The position numbers and the translations under genes are program-made. The notes below the pieces were generated by a model, which worked only from the letters and a program-made list of their open reading frames with translations, did not search any database and had not been told where the DNA came from. DNA of 64,000 nucleotides from Psychrobacter sp. Pi2-52 (GTDB taxonomy: Bacteria; Pseudomonadota; Gammaproteobacteria; Pseudomonadales; Moraxellaceae): assembly GCF_904846705.1 (NCBI RefSeq), contig NZ_CAJHBS010000005.1, forward strand, positions 108,133 through 172,132. Reading direction: 5' to 3'. Of the stretch, positions 27,116 through 36,494 are shown piece after piece (position 1 is the first letter of the stretch; each line of letters starts with the position of its first letter).

Positions 27116-27694
27116 TTAGCGTGATACAGAGATACGACGGTTTTCTTTAAACTGTACGTTTGCTGGCTGAGTAGCTAATAACTCACCACGCTTGTCTTTT
27201 TTCTTTTCTTGCAACGTACTAGCAGCATCTGCAACTTTGTTTTCAGTAGCCGCTTCACCAGCGATTAAAGGCTGATAGTCTGCATTGCTGTGTTGCATAT
27301 TAGGCGCTTGAGCGTTCTGTACAGGAGCCTGAGCAGTTGTAGCATTAGTCATTGCTGCCGCATTGGTTGTTGCTTGAGCGTTGTTCATCAAAGCTGCGTT
27401 ATCATCGCGTGCTTCATTATTCATATCGTCAGTTTCGTCGTCCATTTCATCTGCTTCATTATCCATGTCCATATCGACATCAGCAGTATTTGACGCTTCG
27501 ACATCTACAGCGCCAGGTTGGGTCGCTAGCAACTCACCATCAGGACCTTCTATTTCAGCCTGTACAGTGCTCTCGACAGCAGTATTACGCATATCTGCTG
27601 GCATTAGATCGCTATTGTTAACGGGTGCGGCCATTGCCATAGTTGGCAATACAAGGCTGGCGCCGACGATTAGTGATAAAATATTCTTTTTCAT
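27116..27694 (-). CDS. exported acidic low-complexity protein of unknown function
   Basis: I do not recognise a family. The 192-residue protein has a clear signal peptide (MKKNILSLIVGASLVLPTMAMA, cleavage about residue 22). The mature part is rich in Asp, Glu, Asn, Met and Ala, including a very acidic Asp/Glu/Met block around residues 72-95. The octapeptide GELLATQP occurs twice, near residues 53-60 and again close to the C-terminus, both times followed by a short stretch with a Val. GGAG precedes the ATG. No cysteines are seen. It could be a periplasmic or surface protein that binds cations, but that is only a guess from charge. Confidence 0.7.
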   Translation of the reverse strand: MKKNILSLIVGASLVLPTMAMAAPVNNSDLMPADMRNTAVESTVQAEIEGPDGELLATQPGAVDVEASNTADVDMDMDNEADEMDDETDDMNNEARDDNAALMNNAQATTNAAAMTNATTAQAPVQNAQAPNMQHSNADYQPLIAGEAATENKVADAASTLQEKKKDKRGELLATQPANVQFKENRRISVSR

Positions 27695-28381
27695 TATAAA
27701 ACTCCATGATACATAATTAGCAATAGTTAAAAACGATAACTCATATTCAATGATGAGCTGTTTTTATTTAAAAGTGTCTACAACTACTGTATGCAAATTA
27801 TCAACGATGTAGTTTATATTTCAGTAGCAAACTCATTAAGGTTCTAACAGTTTAATGTTTTCTTGTGACGTTATGAAACTGCCATACTTAAAGTCTAGCT
27901 AGCACTCTGTCTTTAAATTTTATTAAAGATTCATTAGTAGCAAAGGTTGATTGTGTTATTAAAGCTGTTAATAAGTGAGTCTGTTAATAATAAATATCTA
28001 ACAATGTCTCTAGTATTAAAAATATGAATATTTGATTGCTTATAGTTGTTATTTGAACTTAGCTGTTTGTTATTAATAGTCTTTTTAAGGCTATCTATCA
28101 GTGTTATAGAGAATTATTTTAAAAATTTTTATTTATGATTTAAAGCTAGTGTTTAGATAATTCTTAAGTTCTATTATATAAATCCTTTGATAACATATAC
28201 TTTATTAAACTAATGTTTACATATAATTTTTCTACAATGTTTATAAAACGATAGTAGCAATATTAGATTAGTGGTTAGTATCATAAAGTATTAAATAATC
28301 GGTAAACAGAAACATTGTTCACCAAAAAAGTACGTTATTCTTAATTTAATCTTCGTCTAAATATTTAGAGTAGACAATAAA
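27695..28381. other. AT-rich region without recognisable genes
   Basis: About 690 bases, markedly AT-rich even for this genome, upstream of the exported acidic protein gene. I find no plausible open frame, tRNA or clear repeat. It probably holds the promoter of the exported protein; anything else is unresolved. Confidence 0.4.
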
Positions 28382-28409
28382 AAAACCGTATCTCGAAACC
28401 AAGATACGG
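28379..28409 (-). terminator. terminator of the saccharopine-dehydrogenase-like gene
   Basis: The stem CCGTATCT / AGATACGG (28386-28393 and 28402-28409) lies just beyond the stop of the minus-strand gene. On that strand it is followed by a run of seven T. Confidence 0.88.
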
Positions 28410-28446
28410 TCGTAAAGACATTGAGCCTTTGTTATCACTCAATAGA

Positions 28447-29733
28447 TTAACTATCAACTACTTTAAAGCTAAGACCAGAATGCGCTTCTAAGCGAGCTAT
28501 TAGCTTATCACCCATCGCAGATGCTGGTGTCCAGAACCCACCGCCAACGTCCTCTTTGCTGATATCGTGTGCCAAGCATAATGCCGCTTGCGAAATCATG
28601 CGAGAAGTACTGCCGTAACCAGGATCTCTATCACCTGTTACTTTAACGGTAATAGTGTCATTTTTGGCCGTTTGTCCAAAGTGACGAATATCAAAGTAGC
28701 CGTTCTCTTGCTCGTCTTTAGAAGGGCCTGAGCCAGCTTTTGGTAAGACGTGCTTGGATAGTAACTCGCGACTTGGTTTAATCATCATCGCAGTGGCAAA
28801 GCCCAATAAACCTGCGCTCATAGCATAGCTAGACAGTTTTCCTTTGACACCATCTTTCATCCACATCGCTTCGTCATACTTGAAATCGCGACCGTACTCA
28901 TAGCTGAGCAATTGGTTAGTGCGATGGACGATACGCGTATTGATGGTCGCCATGACGAACGGTGCTAACCAACGCTTATGGTTGCTGTCATATACCGGTT
29001 TGCTAACATTATCCTGACGTACGTTTGGTGCGTTGGCATCATCGTTTAACAGGTATGGATTGGCCACTTGTTTGCGACGTGCTTTGTCCTCACCAGCTTC
29101 TTCAAATATTGATGCCATCGATGCGATAGTACCGCCTGAGATCCCACCTTTCGCTGCTTTGACACGCATATGAATGACATTACAGGTCTCGCCGAACTTT
29201 TCTTCTGCCTTGGCTTGGGTAAAGTACGCGCCCAAATCTGACGGGATAGAGTCAAAACCACAAGAGTTTACGATACGGGCACCACTTTGCTTGGCAGTGT
29301 CTTGGTACTTGTCCATCATATCTTTAATGAAAATAGCCTCACCAGTAAGATCGACGTAATCTGTACCGTTTTCAGCACAAGATTTAATCAGTGGCTCACC
29401 ATATTTCAGATATGGGCCGACAGTTGAGATGATGACTTGAGTTTGCTTTGTCATCTTATCAAGGCTGGCAGCATCGTTACTGTTGGCAATAATAATGTCT
29501 ACCTTGCTCTCAAGTTTGGCCTGCAACTTATTGAGTTTATCTTCATCACGACCTGCGATTGCCCATGATACATTTGAGCCATCTTCGTTCTTATTATTTG
29601 ATAAAAAATTGGTTAAATAGTGGGCAGTGATCTGACCGACGAAGCTTGTCGCACCATATAGAACAACTGCATAAGGGCGTGTGTCGCCGCTGGTTTTTTG
29701 TATAGGGGTTTCAGTATCCGTATTGGTATCCAT
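28447..29733 (-). CDS. saccharopine dehydrogenase-like NAD(P)-binding oxidoreductase
   Basis: A 428-residue protein of the saccharopine-dehydrogenase-like family, related to mycobacterial trans-acting enoyl reductases and to eukaryotic SCCPDH rather than to lysine enzymes. The N-terminal Rossmann motif is YGATSFVGQ, followed by AIAGRDEDKL, then STVGPYLKYGEPL and the CGFDSIPSDLGAYF segment typical of the family. A hydrophobic stretch near residues 300-325 (AMSAGLLGFATAMMI) could contact membrane or lipid. The substrate is not predictable; a lipid-related role is an inference from the relatives. AAGGAC lies before the ATG. Confidence 0.82.
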   Translation of the reverse strand: MDTNTDTETPIQKTSGDTRPYAVVLYGATSFVGQITAHYLTNFLSNNKNEDGSNVSWAIAGRDEDKLNKLQAKLESKVDIIIANSNDAASLDKMTKQTQVIISTVGPYLKYGEPLIKSCAENGTDYVDLTGEAIFIKDMMDKYQDTAKQSGARIVNSCGFDSIPSDLGAYFTQAKAEEKFGETCNVIHMRVKAAKGGISGGTIASMASIFEEAGEDKARRKQVANPYLLNDDANAPNVRQDNVSKPVYDSNHKRWLAPFVMATINTRIVHRTNQLLSYEYGRDFKYDEAMWMKDGVKGKLSSYAMSAGLLGFATAMMIKPSRELLSKHVLPKAGSGPSKDEQENGYFDIRHFGQTAKNDTITVKVTGDRDPGYGSTSRMISQAALCLAHDISKEDVGGGFWTPASAMGDKLIARLEAHSGLSFKVVDS

Positions 29734-30235
29734 ATGTATTGTCCTTAATAGATTTGAGAATAAGTGGATAGTAAACTATAAACCAAGTCGTTTGATTAGG
29801 TTAGAGGTTTGTGAGGTCGCTACAGTTTATAGTTTGCAGCCTACCTCCCATACGACATTGCATATAACGTTAGAAATTTAAAATAGTTATGCATACAGTT
29901 AGAAGAGTAGCGTTCAGTAAAAGAGTATTCAATAAAAGCACATTCAGGTAAAAAGCGCTTAGTTTAAGAACTCTCAGTTAAATAACGCTGTATTCAGAAA
30001 TATAATTCTATTTCGAAAATATCATCTATTAAGGAAAAAGAGGTATGAGACATTAACAGTTACTACAAACTTTACATAACCTACCGATATTATTACTAAA
30101 ATGAACGTTTTTTAGAGACGAACATTGCTAATCTATAAGCGTAAACAGTAATAACTAGCATTAGATAAAAACAAGTTAAATAGATGCTATATAAATTCTA
30201 ATATCTGTTTTTTACCATTATTTGAGGAGAAGATT
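29734..30235. other. AT-rich intergenic region
   Basis: About 500 bases between the oxidoreductase gene and a tiny membrane-protein gene. Stop codons are frequent in all frames. It should hold promoters for both flanking genes. I see no strong hairpin or repeat. Confidence 0.4.
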
Positions 30236-30391
30236 ATGTTTCGTTGGGCTATTATTTTTGCAGTGATCGCATTATTAGCGAGTTTCCTAGGTTTTGGCGG
30301 TGTCGCAGGATTGTCTGCTAATTTGGCATACATTTTCTTAGCAGTCGCTGTGATTTTGTTTATCGTTGCCTTTGTCAGTCGTAAAATGTAA
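30236..30391 (+). CDS. small DUF1328 (YtjA-like) inner-membrane protein
   Basis: A 51-codon gene below usual length cut-offs. The product reads [22 protein letters not shown] and continues with a second hydrophobic segment ending in VSRKM, giving two predicted membrane helices. The MFRW start, the central GFGG(V/L)AG turn and the short basic end match the DUF1328/YtjA family of unknown function. GAGGAGA at 30224-30230 gives a strong ribosome site six bases before the ATG, and a perfect terminator follows, so the gene is very likely real and monocistronic. Confidence 0.88.
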   Translation: MFRWAIIFAVIALLASFLGFGGVAGLSANLAYIFLAVAVILFIVAFVSRKM

Positions 30392-30421
30392 ATACAGCTT
30401 ATCGTTGTAAATACCTACTAT

Positions 30422-30452
30422 AAAAAAGACCCTCAATTGAGGGTCTTTTTTT
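30422..30452. terminator. bidirectional terminator after the DUF1328 gene
   Basis: AAAAAAGACCCTCAATTGAGGGTCTTTTTTT is a continuous palindrome with an A-run and a T-run. It lies between the plus-strand DUF1328 gene and the minus-strand pterin dehydratase gene. Confidence 0.92.
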
Positions 30453-30524
30453 GTCTGCTTCAACTATGATAATCAGTACAGAACCAAGATAATTAGTATC
30501 AAGGTATGCATTATAGACTTTCTA

Positions 30525-30818
30525 CTACAACCGTTTAGGCTGAATAATATGCTCCATACGCTTGGCTAAACGAATATCCAGACTAGATATACCACTTGTA
30601 TCGTGGTTGGTTAAACGAACCTCTACGATATTGTAGGTATTACGCCATTCTGGATGGTGCTCAAGCGCTTCAGCATGAAATGCCGCTTGATTCATAAAGC
30701 TCATAGCCTCGATAAAATCGCTAAAGTGATAGGTCTTGACGATGCTATTGCCGTCACGCTGCCAACCAGCAAGCTCTTCTAGCTGTAGATTGATTTGTTT
30801 GTCAGATAAACTACTCAT
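30525..30818 (-). CDS. phhB: pterin-4a-carbinolamine dehydratase
   Basis: A 97-residue protein of the PCD/DCoH family, which dehydrates 4a-hydroxytetrahydropterin and thereby recycles the cofactor of phenylalanine hydroxylase. The family pattern is visible: [18 protein letters not shown], the catalytic histidine motif [20 protein letters not shown], and D-rich [14 protein letters not shown]. No phenylalanine hydroxylase gene is nearby, so its partner is elsewhere or the protein has another pterin role. Confidence 0.9.
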   Translation of the reverse strand: MSSLSDKQINLQLEELAGWQRDGNSIVKTYHFSDFIEAMSFMNQAAFHAEALEHHPEWRNTYNIVEVRLTNHDTSGISSLDIRLAKRMEHIIQPKRL

Positions 30819-30975
30819 ATTAATAACCTTTATTGTTATGTCGAATTGGTTTATTAAAAGTGGTGCTGGGGTATGTCTCCTATGCTAAATAAATATTTGC
30901 ATATTTTTCTGCTTCACCCGATATCACTTAACTGAACTTAGTTAACGAATTAGTTGAACCTAACTACGTAGCCAG

Positions 30976-31269
30976 TTAAATCAAATCTTGATACTCAGGA
31001 TGTTTGCTAATGTATGACGCGACAAATGAGCATTGTGGTATCACTTTCTTGTCTTGCTCACGTGCATAATTCAATGCGTGCTTAACGAGTGCTGAACCAA
31101 CGCCTTGACCGCCTAATTGCTGCGGTACGATAGTATGATCGTAGACCAATTTGTCAGCACTGTCCTGATAGCTAATATAACCTGTCTGACCGTCGATAGA
31201 TGTCTCAAAGCGGTTCGCTGCTTGATTATGAACAATGTCTAGATTTGATTTAGAGGCTTGATTACTCAT
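30976..31269 (-). CDS. small GNAT-type N-acetyltransferase (YidJ/NATD1-like)
   Basis: A 97-residue single-domain acetyltransferase of the COG2388 type. After a short leader it has RFETSIDGQTGYISYQ, a LVYDHTIVPQQLGGQGVGSALVKHAL acetyl-CoA pyrophosphate-binding loop (Q-x-x-G-x-G-x-G), and the family ending VIPQCSFVASYISKHPEYQDL with the characteristic CSFVASYI strand. The substrate is unknown. GGAG precedes the ATG. It sits between the pterin dehydratase and the desaturase genes, each with its own spacing, so an operon is not evident. Confidence 0.85.
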   Translation of the reverse strand: MSNQASKSNLDIVHNQAANRFETSIDGQTGYISYQDSADKLVYDHTIVPQQLGGQGVGSALVKHALNYAREQDKKVIPQCSFVASYISKHPEYQDLI

Positions 31270-31467
31270 TAATATACTCCATTTCTTATTATCAAATTTT
31301 TATTAGTAACTAAATTCTTATTAATTTAATAGTACCAGTTTAGTATGTAGGTTTGATGCTTAATAATCTAGACCCTTACCGTAATGGTTGATAGGACGAC
31401 TGTTAACGTCATCTATATCTTCCGTCCTACCTTATCATGGCCGTATCTAGTTGCAAATATGAATATG

Positions 31468-32916
31468 TCACCATGCATAGGATATGGCTTTACGGACGAC
31501 TGGAGGCAAAAAGCGAGTGAGACCATCAGTGTTCTCTATCGCTAATTTGTTTTCTAAATTGACAGCTGACCTATCATCTTTATGAGTAGTACTATCTGCA
31601 TTTTTCGTTGACTGTACATAGGCTTGCCATTCTTTTTCACTAGGTTTGCTAAAGTGATAAATACGTCCCAGTACTTGCTTGAGTTGCGTACCAAAGCGGC
31701 CAGTGTTATAGCTTAAACCATACTTACGGCATATGGCCTGTACCTGCGGCGCAATCTTTGCATAGTGGCCGGCTGGCATATCAGGAAATATATGATGCTC
31801 AATCTGATGAGACAAGTTACCTGTTAAAAGATGGAACCGTTTGCTGCCTTTGATATTGCTAGAGCCAAGGATTTGGCGTACATAACAGTCGCCTTTACTT
31901 TCATTGGCATCGAGATGGGTATAGATATGCGCTTGCTCAGTGAAATGCCCGCAAAAAATCACTGCCCACGTCCATAGGTTACGGACAGTGTTGGCAGTCA
32001 TGTTACCGCTCAACGTACTAAAGGCGCTACGACGACCTAGTGTCAGCGCAACTACAGACGGCAGTGCAATATAGTCTTTGCCTATTTGTCGTCCAATTTT
32101 GGCAAATAACGCACGAGACTTTTGCTGCATGATTTTGTGCAGATCAGGAGAGTCAGCGTATTCATCTGCACTGATTTGGATGTCATGAAAGGCTACCGCC
32201 CATTCAAAGCCAAATGCCAGTATCGCTGTACTAAACATATTGTAGCGATCTTCTGGCGCCCAAGGCTGCTCGTCAGTCACTCGAATCAAGTGATAGCCTA
32301 CGTCATGATCACGGCCAACAATATTGGTAAAAGTATGATGTAAATAATTATGAGAGTGTTGCCATAGTGGAGCAGGGCAGACAATATCCCAGTCGAATTT
32401 TTGACTATTAAGGTGCGGGTGTTGCATCCAGTCATATTGACCATGCATGACGTTATGACCCAGCTCCATGTTGTTCAATATTTTGCTAAAGCTAAGTAAA
32501 GACGTACCTAGTAGCCAATTAGCGACCAGACTGCGTTTCGATGGCATACGCCCAGCCGCTGCAAGTAGACCACGGGCGATAATTTCACTATATACCACGG
32601 TGGCATATATTCGCTGTATGTAGCGTGCATCCTCACTACCTAGCGAGTCCATAACGCTTTTGTACAGGGCATTGAGCTCTGCAGCTAAAGCATCACTTTG
32701 AGGCTTTGATAGAGGGGCGTCAGTTACTGTTGGGTAGCGAGTCCGTGTTGACGTGTCTGGCTGATCGCTATCATTGATTGCTTCATCATTAAGCTGCGTG
32801 TAAGGCGTTTGCGGCGTCAAAGGTAAAGGCGCGTTTTTCGCTAGTTGTGCATCGGACAAAGGCGTCAAGATAGGCACAGCAGATTGTGGCGTAGTAACGG
32901 GTGGTAATAAGCGCAT
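31468..32916 (-). CDS. membrane fatty-acid desaturase
   Basis: Introduces a cis double bond into acyl chains, using electrons from a reductase partner; relevant to membrane fluidity in the cold. The 482-residue protein has the three histidine boxes of membrane desaturases: GHNVMHGQYDW (153-163), HSHNYLHHTF (from 187) and HQIEHHIFPDMP (from 370), with hydrophobic helices between. The N-terminal 70 residues are Pro/Thr-rich and variable. The ATG at 32916 has AAGGAT seven bases upstream; the longer frame to 32955 has no such support. A ferredoxin-reductase gene lies upstream on the same strand. Confidence 0.9.
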   Translation of the reverse strand: MRLLPPVTTPQSAVPILTPLSDAQLAKNAPLPLTPQTPYTQLNDEAINDSDQPDTSTRTRYPTVTDAPLSKPQSDALAAELNALYKSVMDSLGSEDARYIQRIYATVVYSEIIARGLLAAAGRMPSKRSLVANWLLGTSLLSFSKILNNMELGHNVMHGQYDWMQHPHLNSQKFDWDIVCPAPLWQHSHNYLHHTFTNIVGRDHDVGYHLIRVTDEQPWAPEDRYNMFSTAILAFGFEWAVAFHDIQISADEYADSPDLHKIMQQKSRALFAKIGRQIGKDYIALPSVVALTLGRRSAFSTLSGNMTANTVRNLWTWAVIFCGHFTEQAHIYTHLDANESKGDCYVRQILGSSNIKGSKRFHLLTGNLSHQIEHHIFPDMPAGHYAKIAPQVQAICRKYGLSYNTGRFGTQLKQVLGRIYHFSKPSEKEWQAYVQSTKNADSTTHKDDRSAVNLENKLAIENTDGLTRFLPPVVRKAISYAW

Positions 32917-33074
32917 AAATAAATCCTTAACCGAAACGGCATGAATAAGCAGCACTGCATCCGGTTTGATAAGTTATCTGAGTTGTAGTCTATAAAGTAA
33001 CGTTTGTCTTTTATTTCTCATAGGTTGTCTAGCATATGCTTTCTATTGAGCCAGTCGTTCTATTAAATCAGTCA

Positions 33075-34280
33075 TTAAACATCGAGAACCACATCAGTCA
33101 TGGCAATATTGATGCAAGTCTGAATAGACTCGTAACCATCCCCGCTCACTTTCCCTGTCTGGACGTTTTTGACCACGCCGCTGACTTTATTACAGCGGCA
33201 CAATTGGCAAATACCTTGCCGGCAACCATGTGCTAGTCGTACATCTGCATTCTCAGCCGCAGCCAGTATGGTCGTGTCACTGTTAAACTGTCGTTGCCGT
33301 GACCGCAAATAGACAGTGTGTTCTTCTACAGGTACCGTTTTATCGAATGTTTGATTGCTACCGTTATCAACATTAGCTAGGGCATTACCAAAGTTCTCTA
33401 CTATGATGTTATCGCGCAGCTGTTTGTCTATAGGTAAAGTTATCTCTGCGGCGGCTTTATATAAGCCAGCTAATAACGCTTGTGAACCGCAGGCAAATAT
33501 TTGCGTATCTGCTAGAGGTAAGTTTAGTGACAGCAGACCCTCTACACTTAAGTATCGTGTGCCAGCCAAATAGGTAGTCGGCTCTTCAGTATGGATTAAA
33601 TGATAAATAAAGTCTGGATATATATCGCTCAGCTGTTGCCATTGATGTTGCAGCTTGGATAAAACAGTTCGACTGTAATGCAATAGCGTCACATGGTGCC
33701 CATTATTCAGGGCTTGAGTGATAAGTCCGAGCATAGGTGTGATACCGCTACCACCAGCGACAAATAATAAAGGGTTTAGTTTTTGGTTATCTGGTTCTCT
33801 ATGGTCTAAATTTGCCTTTGCCTGTGCTAAAGTAAAATGACCCAGTGGCAAGCTTGTATCAACGACGCTAGCCAGTGGCATCTGTTTGGTTAAATAGTTA
33901 GATACCAACCCTTGCGGTTTAATCGCGATAGTTACCGTATGTCGTTGGTCTGCCGTATGGCTCTCGGTAGTATCGTCGCGCCACCAGAGGGGTTGATGCG
34001 CCAAACCTACTATCGAGTAGCTACGCTGGTGATAAACTCCATCGATACAAACGCGCAAATCGAGATATTGGCCGCCTTGCCAACCACCCATCATCTCAGA
34101 AGTCTGCTGTTTAAAGGCTCTATTGGTCTCAAAACGAAGTGCTATCAAATTATCACTTAATGTATAGCGTGCGATCAGGCGTAACTTAGGAGTCGTCAAT
34201 GACCAAAACGGATGTAAGCGCGATCCGATAAAATCAACAAACGCACGTTGAATAATTTCAGGGCGATAGCCGTTGGCCAT
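33075..34280 (-). CDS. ferredoxin-type oxidoreductase (FAD, NAD and 2Fe-2S domains), partner of the desaturase
   Basis: Electron-transfer protein of about 401 residues. The FAD-binding RSYSIVG motif is followed by the nucleotide-binding GGSGITPMLGL and a FACGSQALLAGLYKAA segment, then a plant-type 2Fe-2S domain with HGCRQGICQLC (three ligands) and a fourth Cys about 28 residues on (IQTCI). This is the arrangement of reductases paired with bacterial acyl desaturases such as DesB in Pseudomonas. Adjacency to the desaturase supports the pairing. The start at 34280 (MANGYRPEII) has AGGT upstream; an ATG at 34328 is possible but adds residues unlike the family. Confidence 0.87.
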   Translation of the reverse strand: MANGYRPEIIQRAFVDFIGSRLHPFWSLTTPKLRLIARYTLSDNLIALRFETNRAFKQQTSEMMGGWQGGQYLDLRVCIDGVYHQRSYSIVGLAHQPLWWRDDTTESHTADQRHTVTIAIKPQGLVSNYLTKQMPLASVVDTSLPLGHFTLAQAKANLDHREPDNQKLNPLLFVAGGSGITPMLGLITQALNNGHHVTLLHYSRTVLSKLQHQWQQLSDIYPDFIYHLIHTEEPTTYLAGTRYLSVEGLLSLNLPLADTQIFACGSQALLAGLYKAAAEITLPIDKQLRDNIIVENFGNALANVDNGSNQTFDKTVPVEEHTVYLRSRQRQFNSDTTILAAAENADVRLAHGCRQGICQLCRCNKVSGVVKNVQTGKVSGDGYESIQTCINIAMTDVVLDV

Positions 34281-34328
34281 ATTATCAGTACCTGTATGAT
34301 TGCTATGAAAGTGAATGATGTAACGCAT

Positions 34329-34730
34329 ACAAAGTCAGTTCATAATTCATTCTAATAATCGAAAATGAAATCGAGCCGATAGACCTTGTTAAGCCACACT
34401 AATATGCTAACGGCTATTGATTAAATTTGCGAAAGTTTTGATGCTATTTTTTGTGGTCTTTATAAAACGCTAATGAATCAAAATGTTAAGTTAGTTCATT
34501 AAGATAAGACTCCTTGAGTTATTTTTTAAAGCGAGTTTTATAGCCAAAAGGCATAGCCTGCTGTCAAAAACAGTAAAACAACTGGTAAAACAACCTGTCA
34601 GCTTGCAGGGTATGCGCCACAATGCGATAATGACCTATAATTTGTAACCCTGATTTTGAGGTACGGCACGCTTGGCATCATCGCTGAGTTGCATTTGCTG
34701 TTCTCTTCTATGCAGTCTATCGGAGTGTTA
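34329..34730. other. region upstream of ettA
   Basis: About 400 bases between divergent reductase and ettA starts. A TATAAT at 34636-34641 without a clear -35 is a possible ettA promoter, giving a leader of roughly 80 bases. A degenerate direct repeat (AAAACAACTGGT, AAAACAACCTGT) lies near 34575-34600. Nothing else is recognised. Confidence 0.35.
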
Positions 34731-36392
34731 ATGGCTCAATATATTTACACGATGAACAACGTGTCAAAACTTGTTCCCCCTAAGCGTGAAATCCTAAAAA
34801 ATATCAACCTATCGTTTTTCCCTGGTGCCAAAATTGGTGTTTTGGGTATCAACGGTTCAGGTAAATCAACCTTGCTCCGTATCATGGCAGGTGTCGATAC
34901 TGAGTTTAGTGGTGAAGCACGCGCGCAAGCAGGTACCAAAGTTGGCTATCTGCCACAGGAACCACAGCTAGATGACAGTAAAGACGTTCGTGGTAATGTC
35001 GAAGACGGTATGCGCGAAGCATTAGATGCGCTAGCACGTTTAGATGCTATCTATGCTGAATACGCAGAGCCTGATGCTGATTTTGATAAGCTTGCTGAAG
35101 AGCAAGGCAAGATGGAAGATATCATCCAGTCTTGGGATGCGCACAACTTAAATAACCAGCTAGAAAAAGCAGCCGATGCGCTACGTCTGCCACCATGGGA
35201 TGCGGACGTTAGCAAACTGTCAGGTGGTGAGAAACGCCGTGTGGCACTATGCCGTCTGCTATTGTCGCGCCCTGACATGCTACTACTTGACGAACCGACC
35301 AACCATTTGGACGCCGAGTCTGTTGCATGGCTAGAGCAGTTCTTGCAGAACTACAGCGGTACGATCGTTGCCATTACCCATGATCGCTATTTCTTGGATA
35401 ATGTTGCTCAGTGGATCTTGGAGCTTGACCGTGGCCATGGCTATCCGTATGAAGGTAACTATACCGAGTGGCTAGAGCAAAAGAACACGCGTCTAGAGCA
35501 GCAGAACAAGCAAGAAGAATCATTTGCTAAAGCGCTGAAAAAAGAGCTTGAGTGGATTCGCAAAAACCAAAAAGGCCAACAGGCTAAGTCTAAATCTCGT
35601 GTACAGCGTTTTGAAGAGTTGAACTCAACTGAGTTCCAAAAACGTAATGAGACTTCTGAGATTTATATTCCACCTGGTCCACGTTTGGGTAACAAGGTTA
35701 TTGAGATTAATGACATCTCTAAATCATTTGGCGATCGTCTGCTGTATGAAAACCTAAGCTTTAACGTACCAGCTGGTGGTATCGTTGGTATTATCGGTCC
35801 AAATGGTGCAGGTAAAACCACGCTATTTAACATGATTACTGAGCGTGATACCCCAGATACAGGTTCAGTCGATTTGGGTGAAAGTGTTAAAGTTGCCTAT
35901 GTCGGTCAGGTACGTGATCATCTAGATGATAACAAAACCGTGTGGGAAGAAGTCTCTGACGGCCTTGATATTATTACGGTTGGCGACTACACCACGCCAA
36001 GCCGTGCCTATATCGGACGTTTTAACTTCAAAGGTTCAGATCAGCAAAAGCACGTCGGTCAATTATCAGGTGGTGAGCGTAACCGTCTGCAGTTAGCGAA
36101 AACACTAAAGCAAGGCGCAAACGTATTGCTCCTCGATGAACCATCAAACGATTTGGATATCGAAACCTTACGTGCACTAGAGGATGCGATTCAAGTATTC
36201 CCAGGTACAGTAATGGTCGTATCGCATGATCGCTGGTTCCTTGACCGTATCGCAACCCACATCTTGGCATTTGAAGAAGAAGGTCCAGTTTGGTTCGACG
36301 GTAACTATACTGAGTTTGAAGCGTATCGTAAAAAGACAATGGGTGACGATGCCAGTCCTAAACGTGCCAAGTATAAGAAAATTACGAACTAA
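34731..36392 (+). CDS. ettA: energy-dependent translational throttle ABC-F protein EttA
   Basis: ABC-F ATPase that binds the ribosomal E site and gates translation elongation with the ATP/ADP ratio. The 553-residue protein aligns throughout with E. coli EttA: MAQYIYTM start, first Walker A GINGSGKST, signature LSGGEKRRVALCRLLL, Walker B DMLLLDEPTNHLDAESVAWLE, the arm and P-site tether region with ELEWIRKNQKGQQ and RFEELNSTEFQKRNE, then a second ABC domain (GPNGAGKTT, LSGGERNRLQLAK). ATG at 34731 was chosen by homology and its GGAG; the open frame extends upstream to 34656 without support. Confidence 0.96.
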   Translation: MAQYIYTMNNVSKLVPPKREILKNINLSFFPGAKIGVLGINGSGKSTLLRIMAGVDTEFSGEARAQAGTKVGYLPQEPQLDDSKDVRGNVEDGMREALDALARLDAIYAEYAEPDADFDKLAEEQGKMEDIIQSWDAHNLNNQLEKAADALRLPPWDADVSKLSGGEKRRVALCRLLLSRPDMLLLDEPTNHLDAESVAWLEQFLQNYSGTIVAITHDRYFLDNVAQWILELDRGHGYPYEGNYTEWLEQKNTRLEQQNKQEESFAKALKKELEWIRKNQKGQQAKSKSRVQRFEELNSTEFQKRNETSEIYIPPGPRLGNKVIEINDISKSFGDRLLYENLSFNVPAGGIVGIIGPNGAGKTTLFNMITERDTPDTGSVDLGESVKVAYVGQVRDHLDDNKTVWEEVSDGLDIITVGDYTTPSRAYIGRFNFKGSDQQKHVGQLSGGERNRLQLAKTLKQGANVLLLDEPSNDLDIETLRALEDAIQVFPGTVMVVSHDRWFLDRIATHILAFEEEGPVWFDGNYTEFEAYRKKTMGDDASPKRAKYKKITN

Positions 36393-36417
36393 TACGGCTG
36401 TTTAATATAGTCCAAAC

Positions 36418-36453
36418 CAAAAAAAGACCGCTAATCGTTAGCGGTCTTTTTTT
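36418..36453. terminator. bidirectional terminator between ettA and plsB
   Basis: AAAGACCGCTAA / TTAGCGGTCTTT with loop TCG, flanked by A-run and T-run, between two convergent genes. Confidence 0.93.
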
Positions 36454-36494
36454 GTTTAGCGTAAAATTTCAAAGGGTGTGGGTAGTTGTTAAAA

